From Rhizophagus irregularis (taxonomy: Eukaryota > Glomeromycota > Glomeromycetes > Glomerales > Glomeraceae): DNA of 64,000 nucleotides. The stretch lies in assembly GCF_026210795.1 (NCBI RefSeq), contig NC_089437.1, positions 620,001 to 684,000 on the forward strand, read 5' to 3'. The position numbers and the translations under genes are program-made. Below are positions 1-11,372 of the stretch, one piece after another. The notes beneath the pieces were generated by a model that saw only the letters and a program-made list of their open reading frames with translations, had not been told where the DNA came from and did no database searches. How positions within the stretch are numbered: the first letter of the stretch is position 1; the number at the start of each line of letters is the position of its first letter.

Positions 1-1357
1 ACCAAATGCGGGTCCATATTCAGCATGACAATATAATGCATAATTCATATTCTCAACATGACTTAAAATTGGATCTTTAAAATTATTCTTACTTTTAAAA
101 GAAAATATGAAACTATCTTTGGTTTTATAATATCCACCAGATGATTTCCATTCCAAAGGATTATATCCTCCAATAATTTCTTCCGTTTCTTTTATTTTAA
201 TAAATGTTACGGTATGAGGTACATTATCACATAATTTATGAAACTTTTTAGGAGTAAATCCATCTTTGCTTCCTCTTAATAATAATTTAAATTCATATGG
301 TAAATATAATTCTCTCGTATAAGCGAATTTGCTTTTAATATCATTATCAATCCATCTTGAAATTAAAGATACAATATTTAAATTAATGATTTTTGAATCA
401 ATAATTCCATCAGCGTTTCTATATCTAGGAAGTAAAATATTATCATTTGGTTCACTATTAGGATTTAAATAGGACTCTAATAACTCTTCATAAAGTTGAC
501 GGTTTAAAAGTTTTTTATAAGGTCGAACTTTTTGAAAGAAATCTTCAGATGAAAAACTAAAAAATCTTACTAAAGGTAAACAATTTTGCAAAGTATTTCC
601 CATCATATTGAAATCATCATCTGACCAAGTTGTAAGATCTGAAAGAATTGTAGGATTTTTTTCAAGTCCCCATCTTAATACATGTTCCCAAATTTCAATT
701 TCTTTCATCTGTAAATCATCTCTTTTAATGAGCGATATCAAAGAATTTTCAGGAAGAGAGGTAAAATCAAGTGATTTAAATACTTTTTCAGGAGATTTGG
801 CCATAAACTTTGTACAATATTGTTGTAGTACTAATAAAGAATTAGATTGTAAACTTGTTCGGTAAATATATTCAAAATATTGTTCCATCCACTCAGATTT
901 ATTTTCAATTAAATATTCCTGCAAATAATCAATTAGTTCTTGTAGAATAAGTTGATTAGCAGCAATCAAAATTTTTAAAATTTCAGAAGGTTCTTGCTCA
1001 TTTAAAGAAATGACACCACCATAAATATATCTAAAAAAGAAAAAAATTTTATGATAAATATAAAATATTTAAGGTGTAAAATAAGAATTAGAATATAACT
1101 TACTTTAAAATAATTTGAAAAATTTCTGGTGAAATATTTGACAATTTAATGTGAGCCAATACATCATTATCATTTTTTTTGTTGGAGGATAAAATTCGTC
1201 GTAAAAATGGAGAACGATAATACAAAATGATCATATGTGCACGAAATATTTTTACGTTTGGGTCCTCACCAACTTCAATAGTAACATCATAATATTCATC
1301 ATCTTCCAAAATTTCTACATAATTTTGACTTAATCCTGAAAAAAATTGTTTGGACAT
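1..1357 (-). CDS. BTB-BACK-TLDc protein, unit 1, truncated by window edge
   Basis: Two exons on the minus strand, 1357..1104 and 1030..1, joined over a 73-nt GTAAGT/TAG intron; the C-terminal part (about 45 residues by comparison with the copy at 15.6 kb) lies outside the window. The frame is open throughout. Exon 1 encodes MSKQFFSGLSQNY and the first half of a BTB/POZ fold (DDEYYDVTIEVGEDP, FRAHMIIL, SPFLRRIL); the intron falls inside the BTB domain at IILK/YIYGG. Exon 2 gives the BTB end, a BACK-like helical region, and a TLDc domain marked by GGYNPLEW, DSFIFSF and PILSHV. In other systems BTB proteins of this kind act as dimeric substrate adaptors for Cullin-3 ligases; the role of TLDc here is unknown. 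The start at 1357 is chosen because it is conserved in four paralogues, although an in-frame ATG at 1489 would add a hydrophobic leader. It is divergent from kinase A. Confidence 0.88.
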
Positions 1358-1460
1358 TTTTCTTACAAAATTTGCGAAATACAAATAAATGTAAACGAAC
1401 AAAGAAAATAAAGTTAAGGTTACGAATTTGAGTCGATGTTTAACAAAAACAAATGGATAA

Positions 1461-1510
1461 TCGACAAATGATATCCTTTTTAAGAACATAGCCTAACCAT
1501 ATTAATACTT
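1461..1510 (-). promoter_or_regulatory. conserved upstream block of BTB-TLDc genes
   Basis: This block lies 104-153 bp upstream of the BTB start. On the minus strand it reads approximately TATTAATATGGTTAGGCTAT, then GTTCTTAAAAAGGATATCAT, then TTGTCGA. Near-identical blocks sit upstream of the BTB copies at 17158, 23512, 51165 and 53909. Conservation in otherwise diverged flanks suggests a promoter or transcription-start region; it could also simply mark recent duplication. Confidence 0.5.
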
Positions 1511-1781
1511 CGTCCAGCGGTGCTAGTAGTTTGATCATTTCGTAATTTTAGAAATTAAAGTAATCATGAATTGGGCTTGTAAGTTTAATTATCAAATATT
1601 TAAATAAGCTTTTGTAAAAAAAAATTTTTGTTGACCATTTTTTTTCTTTGATTATATTTAATTAAAGAAATTTTTTTATTAAAATTCAATTTATCCATTA
1701 CAATAGGATAATTTTTTTATCTGGATTCTAAAAATTAAATTATCATAAACCAATAATGCAATTTAACTAATTTAACTAGTA

Positions 1782-1926
1782 AGGGCAGTGACAGATATTA
1801 CCTAATATTCTAGGGGGAGGGGGGGTAATTGAAAATCTTAGGTTACATATATACTATATAAGGAATGGGGGAGGGGGGGTAAGCTCTTATAATAAGCTGA
1901 TATTAGGTAATATCTGTCATTGCCCT
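1782..1926. mobile_element. 145-bp MITE with G-rich core
   Basis: Terminal inverted repeats of about 27 bp with one or two mismatches: the left end begins AGGGCAGTGACAGATATTAC, and the right end read in reverse begins AGGGCAATGACAGATATTAC. Inside are two directly repeated G-tracts (about GGGGGAGGGGGGGTAA) at roughly 1812 and 1865. No convincing target-site duplication was found, so the superfamily is unknown. Confidence 0.7.
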
Positions 1927-3154
1927 AACACACTGTATATATATAATTGACATTTACTGCGCACTGTTCATTCAAGCATTATATTCTACTTGTAAATTCT
2001 TATTGATGAATGTACAATTGAGAAATTTAATTTATTCAATCTTATTCATAAACTTTTACTTGACAGTTACAAGTTTTCTGTCAAGAAAATAAGTACTATA
2101 TGTTATGATATTTCAACGTTTATCTGCAGATCAATTTTTATTTGAAAAAAAAAACAATTAAGGGTAAATTTAAAATCCAGCCCTTTGTATCTCGTCTTTA
2201 TTCCAAAAATGGATATTTTTTATGCCCATCATTTAATTCTGGCCAGAATTAAATACGTCATGTGATTTAACGAAAAAATCGGAAAAAAAAAAATGTCAAA
2301 AAGGAGATTTAAGCATCACGAGATACACATTTATTCAAAAATTAATTATTGATAAAAAATTATACCAATAAACCATCTCTTTTTTTTTTTTATAATAGTT
2401 TAATTTTTTTATTTTTATTTTTTTTTACTTGTTTCTAATAAAAAAAACTTGAAGAAAAGATTAATTTTTTTCTAATTTTTTAATAATGAAAAAATCTTTT
2501 TTTTTCCTAATTTTCTGATAAGAGACAAAAAAAAAATTAATTTTTATAATTTTCTAATATAAAAAAAAATAAACTACTAATAAAGAAACGTAAAAAAAAT
2601 ACTTTATATATCAAAAAAGATTTTTTTTTCTTTATTAGAAAAAAATATTAGAAATTAGAAAAAATAAATGTCCGTTAGCTATTGCATATATTAGAATATA
2701 AAGGAAAGGGACTTCTTTCGTTGCAAGTAAATCAATACTGGTACTTAAATATATATGAATATTTTTGCTAATTTCCTTAAATTCGATGGTGTAACCATAT
2801 TTCTGAGAAGTCCTCCGCAAGTTGTATGTTTAAACTGAATATAAAAAAAGAACGGATAATTTGAAACGCCAATTACCAAAAACAAAGTAAGTTTTTAAGA
2901 AAAATTCTCATGAATTTTTCTTGCTAAATTCGTGGGAATTTCTTCCTTTTGTACAAAAATACTTTATAATAAATGCGGACGAAGTCCCCCGGCAAGTTGC
3001 ATATTCAATAATTAATAGTTATCCGGTATCCCGTGATTTCTGATACACGATTATCAAAATCACGTGATACCGGATAAAAGACTTGTACGTTTTCGTGGTA
3101 CATCATTCTTTGTTAACCAAATTTAGTATTTTACTTTTTTTTTACGCAAAAAGG
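1927..3154. other. AT-rich intergenic stretch, unit 1
   Basis: No coding frame is supported. It is dominated by poly-A/T runs. A palindromic ATTCTGGCCAGAAT motif sits at about 2237. The stretch from about 2880 to 3154 resembles the BTB-kinase spacers of units 2 and 3, but lacks the TIR element that those carry. Confidence 0.6.
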
Positions 3155-3266
3155 TAAAAGGCTTATACGTTTTCATTACGCCATATTTTTTTTTTTAGTA
3201 TTGAACTACTTATATTTAAAATCAAGTTATTAGTCTATCGTATCGTTTAAAAATTTTAATATTTTA
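3155..3266 (+). promoter_or_regulatory. conserved upstream region of kinase A
   Basis: About 110 bp directly upstream of the start codon, including TTTATATTTAAAATCAAGTT and TTTTAATATTTTAATGG. The same run is present before kinases B and C (18020-18143 and 24355-24481). It is likely core promoter plus 5' UTR; this is inference from conservation only. Confidence 0.4.
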
Positions 3267-6096
3267 ATGGAATTTCTTGGTTTGAGAGATTTGACCGCCG
3301 GGAAAAAAATTATTGCAGAAAATTTTGCAAATTGGACCAGTGGAAATGAAATAATTGATAATTTCATTCAAGAAAAGCAACTAAATTACGATAGTACATA
3401 TGCAAATGGTGTTTATAAAAAAGCAGTATTTGAATGGATACCATATAATGAGCTTATTAATATTAACGAAATAGGAAAAAATTGTTTTGCTACAGCAATA
3501 TGGAAGGAAGGTCCATTATTTTATTTTAAAAGTGAAAATGAATGGGCAAAAATTTCGTATGAAGTTGTTATATTAAAATTTTTATATGACTTACAAAATA
3601 TAACAGACGAACTTATTAATAAGGTATTCAATTTCTCTATTAATTAATTAGAATATTAACTTTTTCCATATATTGATAGGTTGAACCATATTTAAAAAGT
3701 GATGTTAATTTTTGGAATATCTTAAAATCCGGATACGGAAGTTTATCTTTTAGTTTTTAGTAATTACTATTTTAACTATTATTGTGAAAAATGTGATAAT
3801 AAATACGGTAGTAGTTATAGTGAATGGTGTAAAGAATGTCAAATAAATCAATTAAAAAATGATTTTACAAATTGGACTAGTGGGAATGAGAAAGTTGATA
3901 ACTAGTTGCCGTGATGGGATATTTGAATGTATGTCATACAATGAGTTTATCATTATTGAAGAGTTAGAGAATTATACTTTGGCAATATGGAAAAAAGGTC
4001 CATTATATTATGATTATAATGATAAAAAAAGGTAAGAAAATCGCGTGAAAAAGTTTATTTGAAATATCCATTCAATTCACAAGAAATTACTGCCAAATTT
4101 TCAAATGAGGTATTAATATTTTCTATATTTAAATCAAATATCAATATAATATTAATTTTTCCATATTTTAATAGGTGGATCATATTTGAAAAATGATGTA
4201 ATCCTTGGAATATCTCAAAATCCTGATAAGGAAGTTTATCTTTTAGTTTTCAATGTTAAATATTTTGACCATTATTGTGAAAAATGTGGTAATGAATCCA
4301 AAAATAGGCTTGATAAGTGGTGTAAACAATGTGAAATAGATTATTTAAAAAATAATTTTGCAGACTGGACTATTGGAAATGATAAAATTGATAATTCCAT
4401 CCAAAAGATGCTATTAAAAATTAATAGTTGTCGTGGTGGGATATTTGAATGAATATCATACAATAAGTTTATTGAATTTAAAGAAATAGGAAATAATGTC
4501 TTAACAGCAATATGGAAGGATGGATCATTATATTTTAGCAGTATAAGAAAGAGTTACGATCGGGAAATAAATAAAAAAGTCATTTTAAAATTCCTATGTA
4601 ATTCACAAAATGCCAGTCACTTATTTTTAAATGAGGTATGAAACTTTTCTAATAATCTAACTTATTTTTTAATAATTAATAATATAATGATTTTATATTT
4701 AAAGATCGTATATTCAGTTAAGGAAAATTATGGAATAACTCAAAATCCAGATACAAAAGATTATATGTTAGTTTGTAAAATTGAATACTACTGTGAAAAT
4801 TGCGGTAAGCAATACAATAATCAATTTGAAATAAATAATAAAAGCTGTATATCATGTCAGACAAATCCTGAAAATAAAGAAATTAATGATTTAATTCAAG
4901 AAATTAAATTAAGTATTGATAGACGATCTGACATTATGTTTGAATGGATACCATATGACCAGTTTAATGATATTAAAGAGATAGGTAAAGGTGGTTTCTC
5001 TACAGTATATTCAGCAATTTGGAAAGATGGCTTATTATCTTATAAAGGGAAAAGAAAATCAAATACAAAAATTGCTTTAAAATGTTTAAATAATTCACAA
5101 AAATTACTTGATAAGTTTATAAATGAGGTATGAAAATTCTTTATATATTTAGCAAAAACAATAGCTAGTAATTTACTAATTTATCCATATACTAATATTA
5201 TTTAATAGGTTAAAGCATATCTACAACAAAATGTAAATAATATTCTTAAAATATATGGAATATCTCAAAATCCAAATACAGAAGAGTATATTATGGTTCT
5301 TGAATATGCAGAAGGTGGAAATTTCAATAGTTATTTAAAGGAAAAGTGTGTAGTTTTTGATTGGTCTAATGGATTAAAAATATTAATTAATATTATTGAA
5401 GGTCTTCATAAAATTCATCAAAAACAAATAGTTCACCATGATTTTCATACTGGGAACATATTATTTACAAAATGTGATAATTATGTTGGTTTATATATTG
5501 CATGTATTTCTGATATGGGATTATGTAAAAAAGTTAATGGTATTAATTAAACACATATTTATGGAGTTATGCCTTATGTAGCTCCTGAAGTGTTAAAAGG
5601 AAATCCTTATACTCCAGCAGCAGATATATACAGCTTTGGTATGATTATGTATGTCATAGCAACTGCAAAACAACCTTTTGCCAATTGTGCTCATGATGAG
5701 GTTCTAGCATTAAATATATGTAATGGAATTAGACCTGAAATAAATGATCAAATTGCACCAAAATGTTATATTGATTTAATGAAAAGGTGTTGGGATTCAA
5801 ATCCAGATAATAGACCAAATTCAGTTGAAATAAAAGAATTGATTGACCTATTTGGCTATTCATTAAATCAATATTATATCATGAAACAACAAATACATCA
5901 TGAAATTGAAAAACAATTTAATGAGACACAAGAATATAGAAAAGAAAATTTTTTATCAATAAAAAATAATCAATTAACTACTCATACACAAGCTATTTAT
6001 ACATCTCGATTACTTAATCCTTTTACAAAAAATCTTCTAAAATATAATGATAATATTAATAGTAATACAGTAGAAGTTACTGATTTTACAAAGTAA
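3267..6096 (+). pseudogene. kinase A: modular N-lobe/zinc-ribbon protein kinase, broken
   Basis: Five exons align with the intact copy B: 3267..3623, 3680..4109, 4175..4635, 4705..5127 and 5209..6096. Exons 1, 4 and 5 keep correct length and phase. Exon 2 has a one-base gain that leads to a TAG at 3758, plus an internal deletion. Exon 3 has a one-base loss just after its acceptor (TGA at 4187) and a TGG-to-TGA change at 4450. Exon 5 has a GAA-to-TAA change at 5548, just after the activation-loop DMG. The catalytic HRD is HHD here (VHHDFHTGN). Exon 4 still has a good glycine loop (IGKGGFSTVY) and ALK lysine, and the C-lobe after the stop is otherwise well preserved (PYVAPEVL, CWDSNPDNRP, and the THTQAIYTSRLLNPF tail). 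A product that skips exons 2 and 3 would stay in frame but would still end at 5548, so loss of kinase function is the likely reading. Confidence 0.85.
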
Positions 6097-6377
6097 GTTG
6101 TATTTTTTTTTTTATTCTTCTGTTTTTATTTTTTACTCATCTTTTATTCTACTTTTATAGCTTATAAGTTATAACCATTTTTTGTAAAAAAAATGATAGT
6201 TTAAATTATAAGAAAATAAATGTATTAAACTACTAATAAATGACATAAATATGAATAGCAGAAATTATTTTGACTAAATTTATGATATATCCTTTCAGTT
6301 AATATTTACTTTTAGGAAAAATTTAGTATACTTTTTTTCATAAATTATTTATTATTAGGTAGCAGTTTTATATTTAC

Positions 6378-6607
6378 TAGTTTTTGTTTAACACTGATTA
6401 TAGAGTAATATGTAAAACTTTTTTACATAATAAAAATCAGTTTGTAATTAAACAAAGTTTACTTTTAGAAAATTTATTATACTTTTTTTTTCATAAATTA
6501 TTTTATCATTAAATAGCAATTTTATCTTTATTAGTTTTTGTTTAACACTTGATTATAGAGTAATATGTAAAACTTTTTTACATAATAAAAATCAGTTTGT
6601 AATCAAA
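6378..6607 (+). repeat. duplicated 3' hairpin segment after kinase A
   Basis: Two direct copies (6378-6452 and 6531-6607) of a roughly 75-bp block containing TATGTAAAACTTTTTTACAT, an imperfect palindrome, followed by AATAAAAATC. The block occurs once after kinase B (22267-22343) and twice after kinase C (29067-29264). It may be a 3'-end or termination signal, or a small repeat carried with the gene; sequence alone does not decide. Confidence 0.5.
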
Positions 6608-6834
6608 TAAAATTTTATAATTTTATGAATGATTAATAGATAAATACCATAAAATCAAATAATTGAATTTAATTTTTATTATTATTTTAATATAAAAGTA
6701 AGTACACCAACAAATTTCAGCAACTTTTGTAATCTTGTATATTTAAACTTAATACAATTTAGAAAATTCAAATATTATAAATATTATAAACTTTATTATA
6801 ACCCCTCATATTAACTTACTCTGATATATAAATT

Positions 6835-7107
6835 TTAATTTCGGCCAGCACTACGAATTCTGCTGACAGATTTGTTATATATACCATAAAATTTCCTCAG
6901 ATCATCTTTATTTTTTGAAAAATTGAGACCTAATTTTTTAGTGAAGCTTTCGAGATCTAGACTTTCAACAGTATTATTATTTGTCACTTCAGGTTTTGAG
7001 GTGAATTTTATATCAGTAGACGTTTTAAAATTAGATGCAATATTTTCTTTTGTTTCAAGTGGGTTTTCAGAAATTTTAACACCTATGAGCAATTTGCATG
7101 TTATCAC
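6835..7107 (-). CDS. orphan C-terminal exon, unrecognised protein
   Basis: An open minus-strand frame of about 90 codons ending in a TAA at 6835. It has coding-like composition (LDLESFTKKLGLNFSKNKDD, IYNKSVSRIRSAGRN) and no ATG at its head, so it is more likely a last exon than a whole gene. I do not recognise the family. A decayed trace of its 3' end (NKIRSTAEI-like reading) follows kinase B near 22560-22600, so this sequence seems to belong to the duplicated unit. No upstream partner exon could be identified; it may be a gene fragment. Confidence 0.35.
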   Translation of the reverse strand: MITCKLLIGVKISENPLETKENIASNFKTSTDIKFTSKPEVTNNNTVESLDLESFTKKLGLNFSKNKDDLRKFYGIYNKSVSRIRSAGRN

Positions 7108-7593
7108 TTTGAAAATATAATACTATTCCGAAAACTGAAAACCCCAGTAAAAAACCTTTAGTTTTCTTTTTAAATCACTTTAGGGCTTCTAGAATTTGCA
7201 TACTGTTATAGGGAATTTGTAAATACAAATTTTATTTAAATTAACAAATCGAGAATTATTTATAATTCAATCAATATTTATTTACTCATTCTGAATCGAA
7301 TTACATAATTTTTTTTTACTATAACTAGAAATCTTTTTTTATATATATATAGCACAATTATATCACTTTTGTAGCTGGGAATTATTAATATAGATCATGT
7401 AAGTGATGTAACCAGAATTATGATAATAGTCATGATGAGTCTCTTCTAATTTGAGAAGGATATGTTGGTAACACATATTTTCTTTATTAAATTTAACAGG
7501 AAATTTCATATATTAAAATATAGTAGTCTTAAACCATCAACTAACACAATATTAAATTTTTGTGGTCATGATGACATGATATCAAAAAACTAC
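7108..7593. other. intergenic, nothing recognised
   Basis: AT-rich sequence without a supportable gene, RNA or repeat. Confidence 0.5.
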
Positions 7594-8014
7594 TACAGTG
7601 CATACAATTTAGTCCCAGCAATTAAATTTGATGAAATTTAAATCACTACTATTCATTCAAAAAAAAAGATAAACATAAAGTATAAACGTACAATGATAAA
7701 CCAGATTAAGCTTAATAAAACTATGTTTTTAAATTTCCTGTAAAGTATTTTTTAATAAAGTAGTAGCAATTCAAAGTTGAAATATTTTACTATTAAATTA
7801 AATATTTGGCCGTTTTATTCTGACCAGAATTACATGTAAGTCTGGCCAAAATTACTTTCGTTTAATTATTAACTATGTAAATTTGGCTAGAATTAAGAAT
7901 TATAACTTAAATTAAATAAATTTGACCAATAAAATTACAGGATTAGTATTACATAATGTAAAAAATTTGGCCGCTTAAAAATTTTTTTGTTGGGACTAGG
8001 TTGTATGCACTGTA
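7594..8014. mobile_element. Tc1/mariner-like MITE, about 420 bp
   Basis: Inverted termini TACAGTGCATACAATTTAGT at the left and, reversed, TACAGTGCATACAACCTAGT at the right; both continue into CCCA(G/A)CAA. The outer TA at each end fits the TA target duplication of the Tc1/mariner superfamily, leaving a CAGTGCATACAA terminus. It has no coding capacity. Internally it holds several GGCCA(A/G)AATTA motifs that also occur elsewhere in the window. Confidence 0.75.
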
Positions 8015-8643
8015 TCATTATACCTTGAAACTTCAACTAAGAACTGCCAATATTAAATTTCTTTATATAGTAAGTCTGTATCAACCGATTTATTAATTAA
8101 ATATTGTATTACCAACTATATTAATATTTGAATTGATTTCATTACTATTTTAAACCATTTCACTATCATTTCATTATTATTTACAATATTATTATGAAAC
8201 AATGTTGAAAGGTCTTATAATTTCGTATCAACATTATTTTGAAATATCTTTGAAATTATTTCGTACTTAATAATAAATAATTTAGTAATTAATTTGAAAT
8301 TTTATTAATACACTTTTGCAATTACATTGAAACTATATTATTCAGACTGCATAATATAATTTATAAATATAGTATATATTATCCTGAGAATGCTGATGTA
8401 CGAAATGAATGTTCAGTTGATGATCAAGCCATTTTATTGCATAAATACGCCTCCATGTATAATCTGATGGATACTGTAATTTATATATAGGGCACTTCTC
8501 AATAGTATATAGTATATTGAGCAACAAACCAATCTAAAAAAAGAAATGGTACTTGTTAATTTCCTTTAGTACTATGTAAAAATATTGTTCTAATTTGTGC
8601 GTGTAAGATACTCTAGTAGTTGTTTCTTGAGAAGTTCCATAGT
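8015..8643. other. intergenic, weak minus-strand frame
   Basis: AT-rich. A 61-codon minus-strand frame at 8342-8527 (containing YTWRRIYAIKWLDHQLN) has some coding character, but no start context, splice partner or known domain. I cannot support it as a gene. Confidence 0.3.
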
Positions 8644-8921
8644 TTATAAATCTTCCAAAACATCTATAACATAACCAACCTTCAATTTTACATCAATTTG
8701 ATCGTTATCATCATTATCTACAATCGTATAGGATGCACTCTTATAATATTTGTCTTTGCGTGATGCTAAATGTTCTGATACATTTAATTCTTCATCATAA
8801 GCCTGACATAATTCCGCAAATTCAATAGATATAAGCCCAGCCTTTTCCAATTCATGTCTTTTGAGCTGTGATCTGACGTATATATTAATATAACCTTCAA
8901 CCTTGCAGGATAACAGCAAAT
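8644..8921 (-). CDS. candidate last exon, unrecognised acidic protein
   Basis: A 92-codon minus-strand frame ending in TAA at 8644. It is preceded on its own strand by a good acceptor (pyrimidine-rich, then TTACAG at about 8922). The apparent first codon is TTG, not ATG, which supports an internal exon over a complete gene. The product is hydrophilic with an acidic patch (IVDNDDNDQIDV). Codon composition looks coding and unlike the flanks, but no family is recognised and no upstream exon is visible before the F-box gene. It may be a fragment of a relocated gene. Confidence 0.35.
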
Positions 8922-9911
8922 CTGTAAATAATAACTAAAATTATTTTTAAAAAAACCTTGGAATGGGATTCTTATTTTAGAAATAATTCAAATATTTTTT
9001 TAGCAAATGATAATAATTTTAGAGTGATTCAAAAATTACAAATGATTAATGAGTGATAAAAATACGAAAATATGAAAAATGTTATATAGTAATTGGCTAT
9101 GCTAATTTTCGCCCCTAGTTCCATTGATTCCGGCTGGTGAACCGGGTTCGATTGATCAAGATCTAGAATTTATTGATTTGTAATCATCCGGACCATGTCT
9201 ACTGTCGTCATTACATGGAATCTGAGCTAATTCCACATCGGATCCAATAGGGACCTGGTACCAAAAATTGGTAGGTCTGCATATGTATGATGAAAAATAT
9301 AATTTGATAGAATTTTTTCAAGTATTGAAAAATTGGATTATACTGATTAAATGGATGCATTTTTGACTTACTTTATCGATAATCAAATTGTTTTTGACCG
9401 ATATAATTATATATCAAAACATACAATTCGTCAAATTTTTAAGGAAGAGTTATGTAATATCATATGGACTTGGGTTTGATTAAGACTTTTCCACCATAAT
9501 TCTTAATATAATTTACTATAATTATTATAAATATGATGATGTTAGAGAAGAAAATATATAAATGGTGAAGTAGTGATAAATGAGTCAAGATTTATTGTAA
9601 AATTTTATTTGTGAAATATGTATGAGATATGTATGACAAATTATGACTATCAAGTTTACTTGTTTTTTTCAAAATATTAATAAATTATAATATTAACACT
9701 ATAAGCGTTATGTTTTGATATCGTATGACATTATATTAACAAACTAACTTTAATAATAAAAATGTTATTTTAACATCTAACATCTCAGTTCTTTTAACAT
9801 CCCATTGAACATCTCAGATATTCTTTTAACATCCTCAGATCTCTGTTCGTTTAACATCTCAGTAATTTTATTTTAAAAAAAATTGAAATATTCTTATTTT
9901 ATTAAGAAAAG
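8922..9911. other. intergenic upstream of the F-box gene
   Basis: No gene is supported. A patch at about 9110-9280 is markedly richer in G+C than its surroundings (GGCTGGTGAACCGGGTTCGA), probably a decayed repeat. Just upstream of the F-box start (9770-9860) the phrase 'aacatctcag' recurs several times as a short degenerate tandem repeat in the presumed 5' UTR. Confidence 0.45.
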
Positions 9912-11372
9912 ATGATAAGGCTTAATGTGGATTGCCTAGTTTTCATTTTTAATGAATTACAAATCAAAGAAACATATTTATATTCTTGTCTTTTAGTTAA
10001 TAAAGAATGGTGTCGTTTAGTAGTTCCAATCTTATGGAAAAATTATCCACAGAAAATTAATGATAAATTAAAAGAAAATAAATCAAAAGAAAAACTTTTT
10101 AATATAATACTTTATTGTCTTTCATCAACTTCAAAACAACTTTTATTTGATAATGGTATTAAATTACCTTCAACAATTCTTTTAAAACCACCTTCATTTA
10201 ATTATATTAGTTATTGTAAATTTCTGAAATCTAAACTTATTAAAGAAATTATAGAAATGGTATCTGGTGAAACCTTTATAACTGGAAGATGTGGAAAATA
10301 CAAATATTTAGAACAAGAGTTATACAAATTATACATTAGTCAATGTAATAATATTAAAGAATTATCATGGAGAACCTCACAACCTATATTATCATTCCCA
10401 GGAGCCTCAACATGTTTTTCTCAACTTCATGGTTTGAGTATTGAAATTGATAAAGTTGATAATGATTCACTTTATAAGATGGCACAACTTTGTAAAGATT
10501 TGAACGTATTAATTATTCATGATTATTCTCAAGAAAAAATTTCTGGATTAATCTCTTTAATTGATGCACAAAGAAAATTAAAAAGTGTATCATTTGAACA
10601 TATTACGAAAGGACCTACTTGTAAAGAATTAAGTGAAGCATTAGCAAGGAAAGGAAATACGATTAATAAACTTAATTTACGCTCAGTTAGAATTATTCCA
10701 CCTTCATTCTTAACATCACTAACTAATCTAAAAAAAATAACAATTTATAGTGATTATGATAGTGATGAAGATACTAAAGAAGAATTTCAAAATTATCTTG
10801 CAATTTCAGAATTTCCTGAACTTCAAATTCTTTGTCTTAATGGATTATCATGTTTTAAAGAATCTGCAACTTTAGTTGAAAAAACAAAAGGAAATATTTC
10901 ACAAGTTAATATTTATACTTTTGATAATGTTGCTGAAAATACAGGATTGTTGATTAAAGCAATAGCTAATAATTGTCCAAATATTGAACAATTATCAACA
11001 TATCTTGTACCTGAAGATTTCGATTATGTTAAATCATTGTTATTAAATTGTAAAAATCTAATATATTTAGGATTAAATAGTTTAGATTATTCTATGGGTA
11101 TGAATGATGAAAATGATAATATAGGTGATAATTTATTAGATATATTAACAAATTTTTCACCAAAATCTTTAACTAAAATAGTAATAGGTGCAGGTTGGAA
11201 ATATTCTGTTGATGCTTTTGAAAGATTTTTTGAAAGTTGTAGGGAACGAAAATTATATTTTTTTGGAATCACTCATAATGGTGATAATTTTGAAAATATT
11301 ACATATAAACATTTAAACATTATAAGAAAATACATGGATGAAAAAGTGATTATCGAATTTTTCGATTATTAA
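9912..11372 (+). CDS. F-box protein with leucine-rich C-terminal region
   Basis: An uninterrupted 486-codon gene starting at ATG 9912. Residues 1-45 form an F-box-like segment (LNVDCLVFIFNEL, LYSCLLVNKEWCRLVVPILW), the part that binds Skp1 in SCF ubiquitin ligases. From about residue 150 on, irregular leucine-rich strands (LHGLSIEID, LNVLIIHD, INKLNLRSVRI, LQILCLNGLS, LIYLGLNSLDY) suggest an LRR-like solenoid for substrate choice. No membrane segment or signal is seen. Large families of such single-exon F-box genes are typical of Rhizophagus. The reading is firm for the fold; the substrate is unknown. It has no close copy in this window. Confidence 0.85.
   Translation: MIRLNVDCLVFIFNELQIKETYLYSCLLVNKEWCRLVVPILWKNYPQKINDKLKENKSKEKLFNIILYCLSSTSKQLLFDNGIKLPSTILLKPPSFNYISYCKFLKSKLIKEIIEMVSGETFITGRCGKYKYLEQELYKLYISQCNNIKELSWRTSQPILSFPGASTCFSQLHGLSIEIDKVDNDSLYKMAQLCKDLNVLIIHDYSQEKISGLISLIDAQRKLKSVSFEHITKGPTCKELSEALARKGNTINKLNLRSVRIIPPSFLTSLTNLKKITIYSDYDSDEDTKEEFQNYLAISEFPELQILCLNGLSCFKESATLVEKTKGNISQVNIYTFDNVAENTGLLIKAIANNCPNIEQLSTYLVPEDFDYVKSLLLNCKNLIYLGLNSLDYSMGMNDENDNIGDNLLDILTNFSPKSLTKIVIGAGWKYSVDAFERFFESCRERKLYFFGITHNGDNFENITYKHLNIIRKYMDEKVIIEFFDY

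Noticed and set aside
608-865. Plus-strand open frame inside the first BTB gene
   Set aside because: Antisense to a well-supported conserved exon.
1782-1926. Telomere-like reading of the G-rich tracts
   Set aside because: Tracts are G5-G7 interrupted by single A, not TTAGGG units, and lie inside a short inverted-repeat element.
9140-9170. GGTTCGATT sequence resembling a tRNA B-box
   Set aside because: No A-box at the right distance and no cloverleaf with paired acceptor arms could be drawn on either strand.
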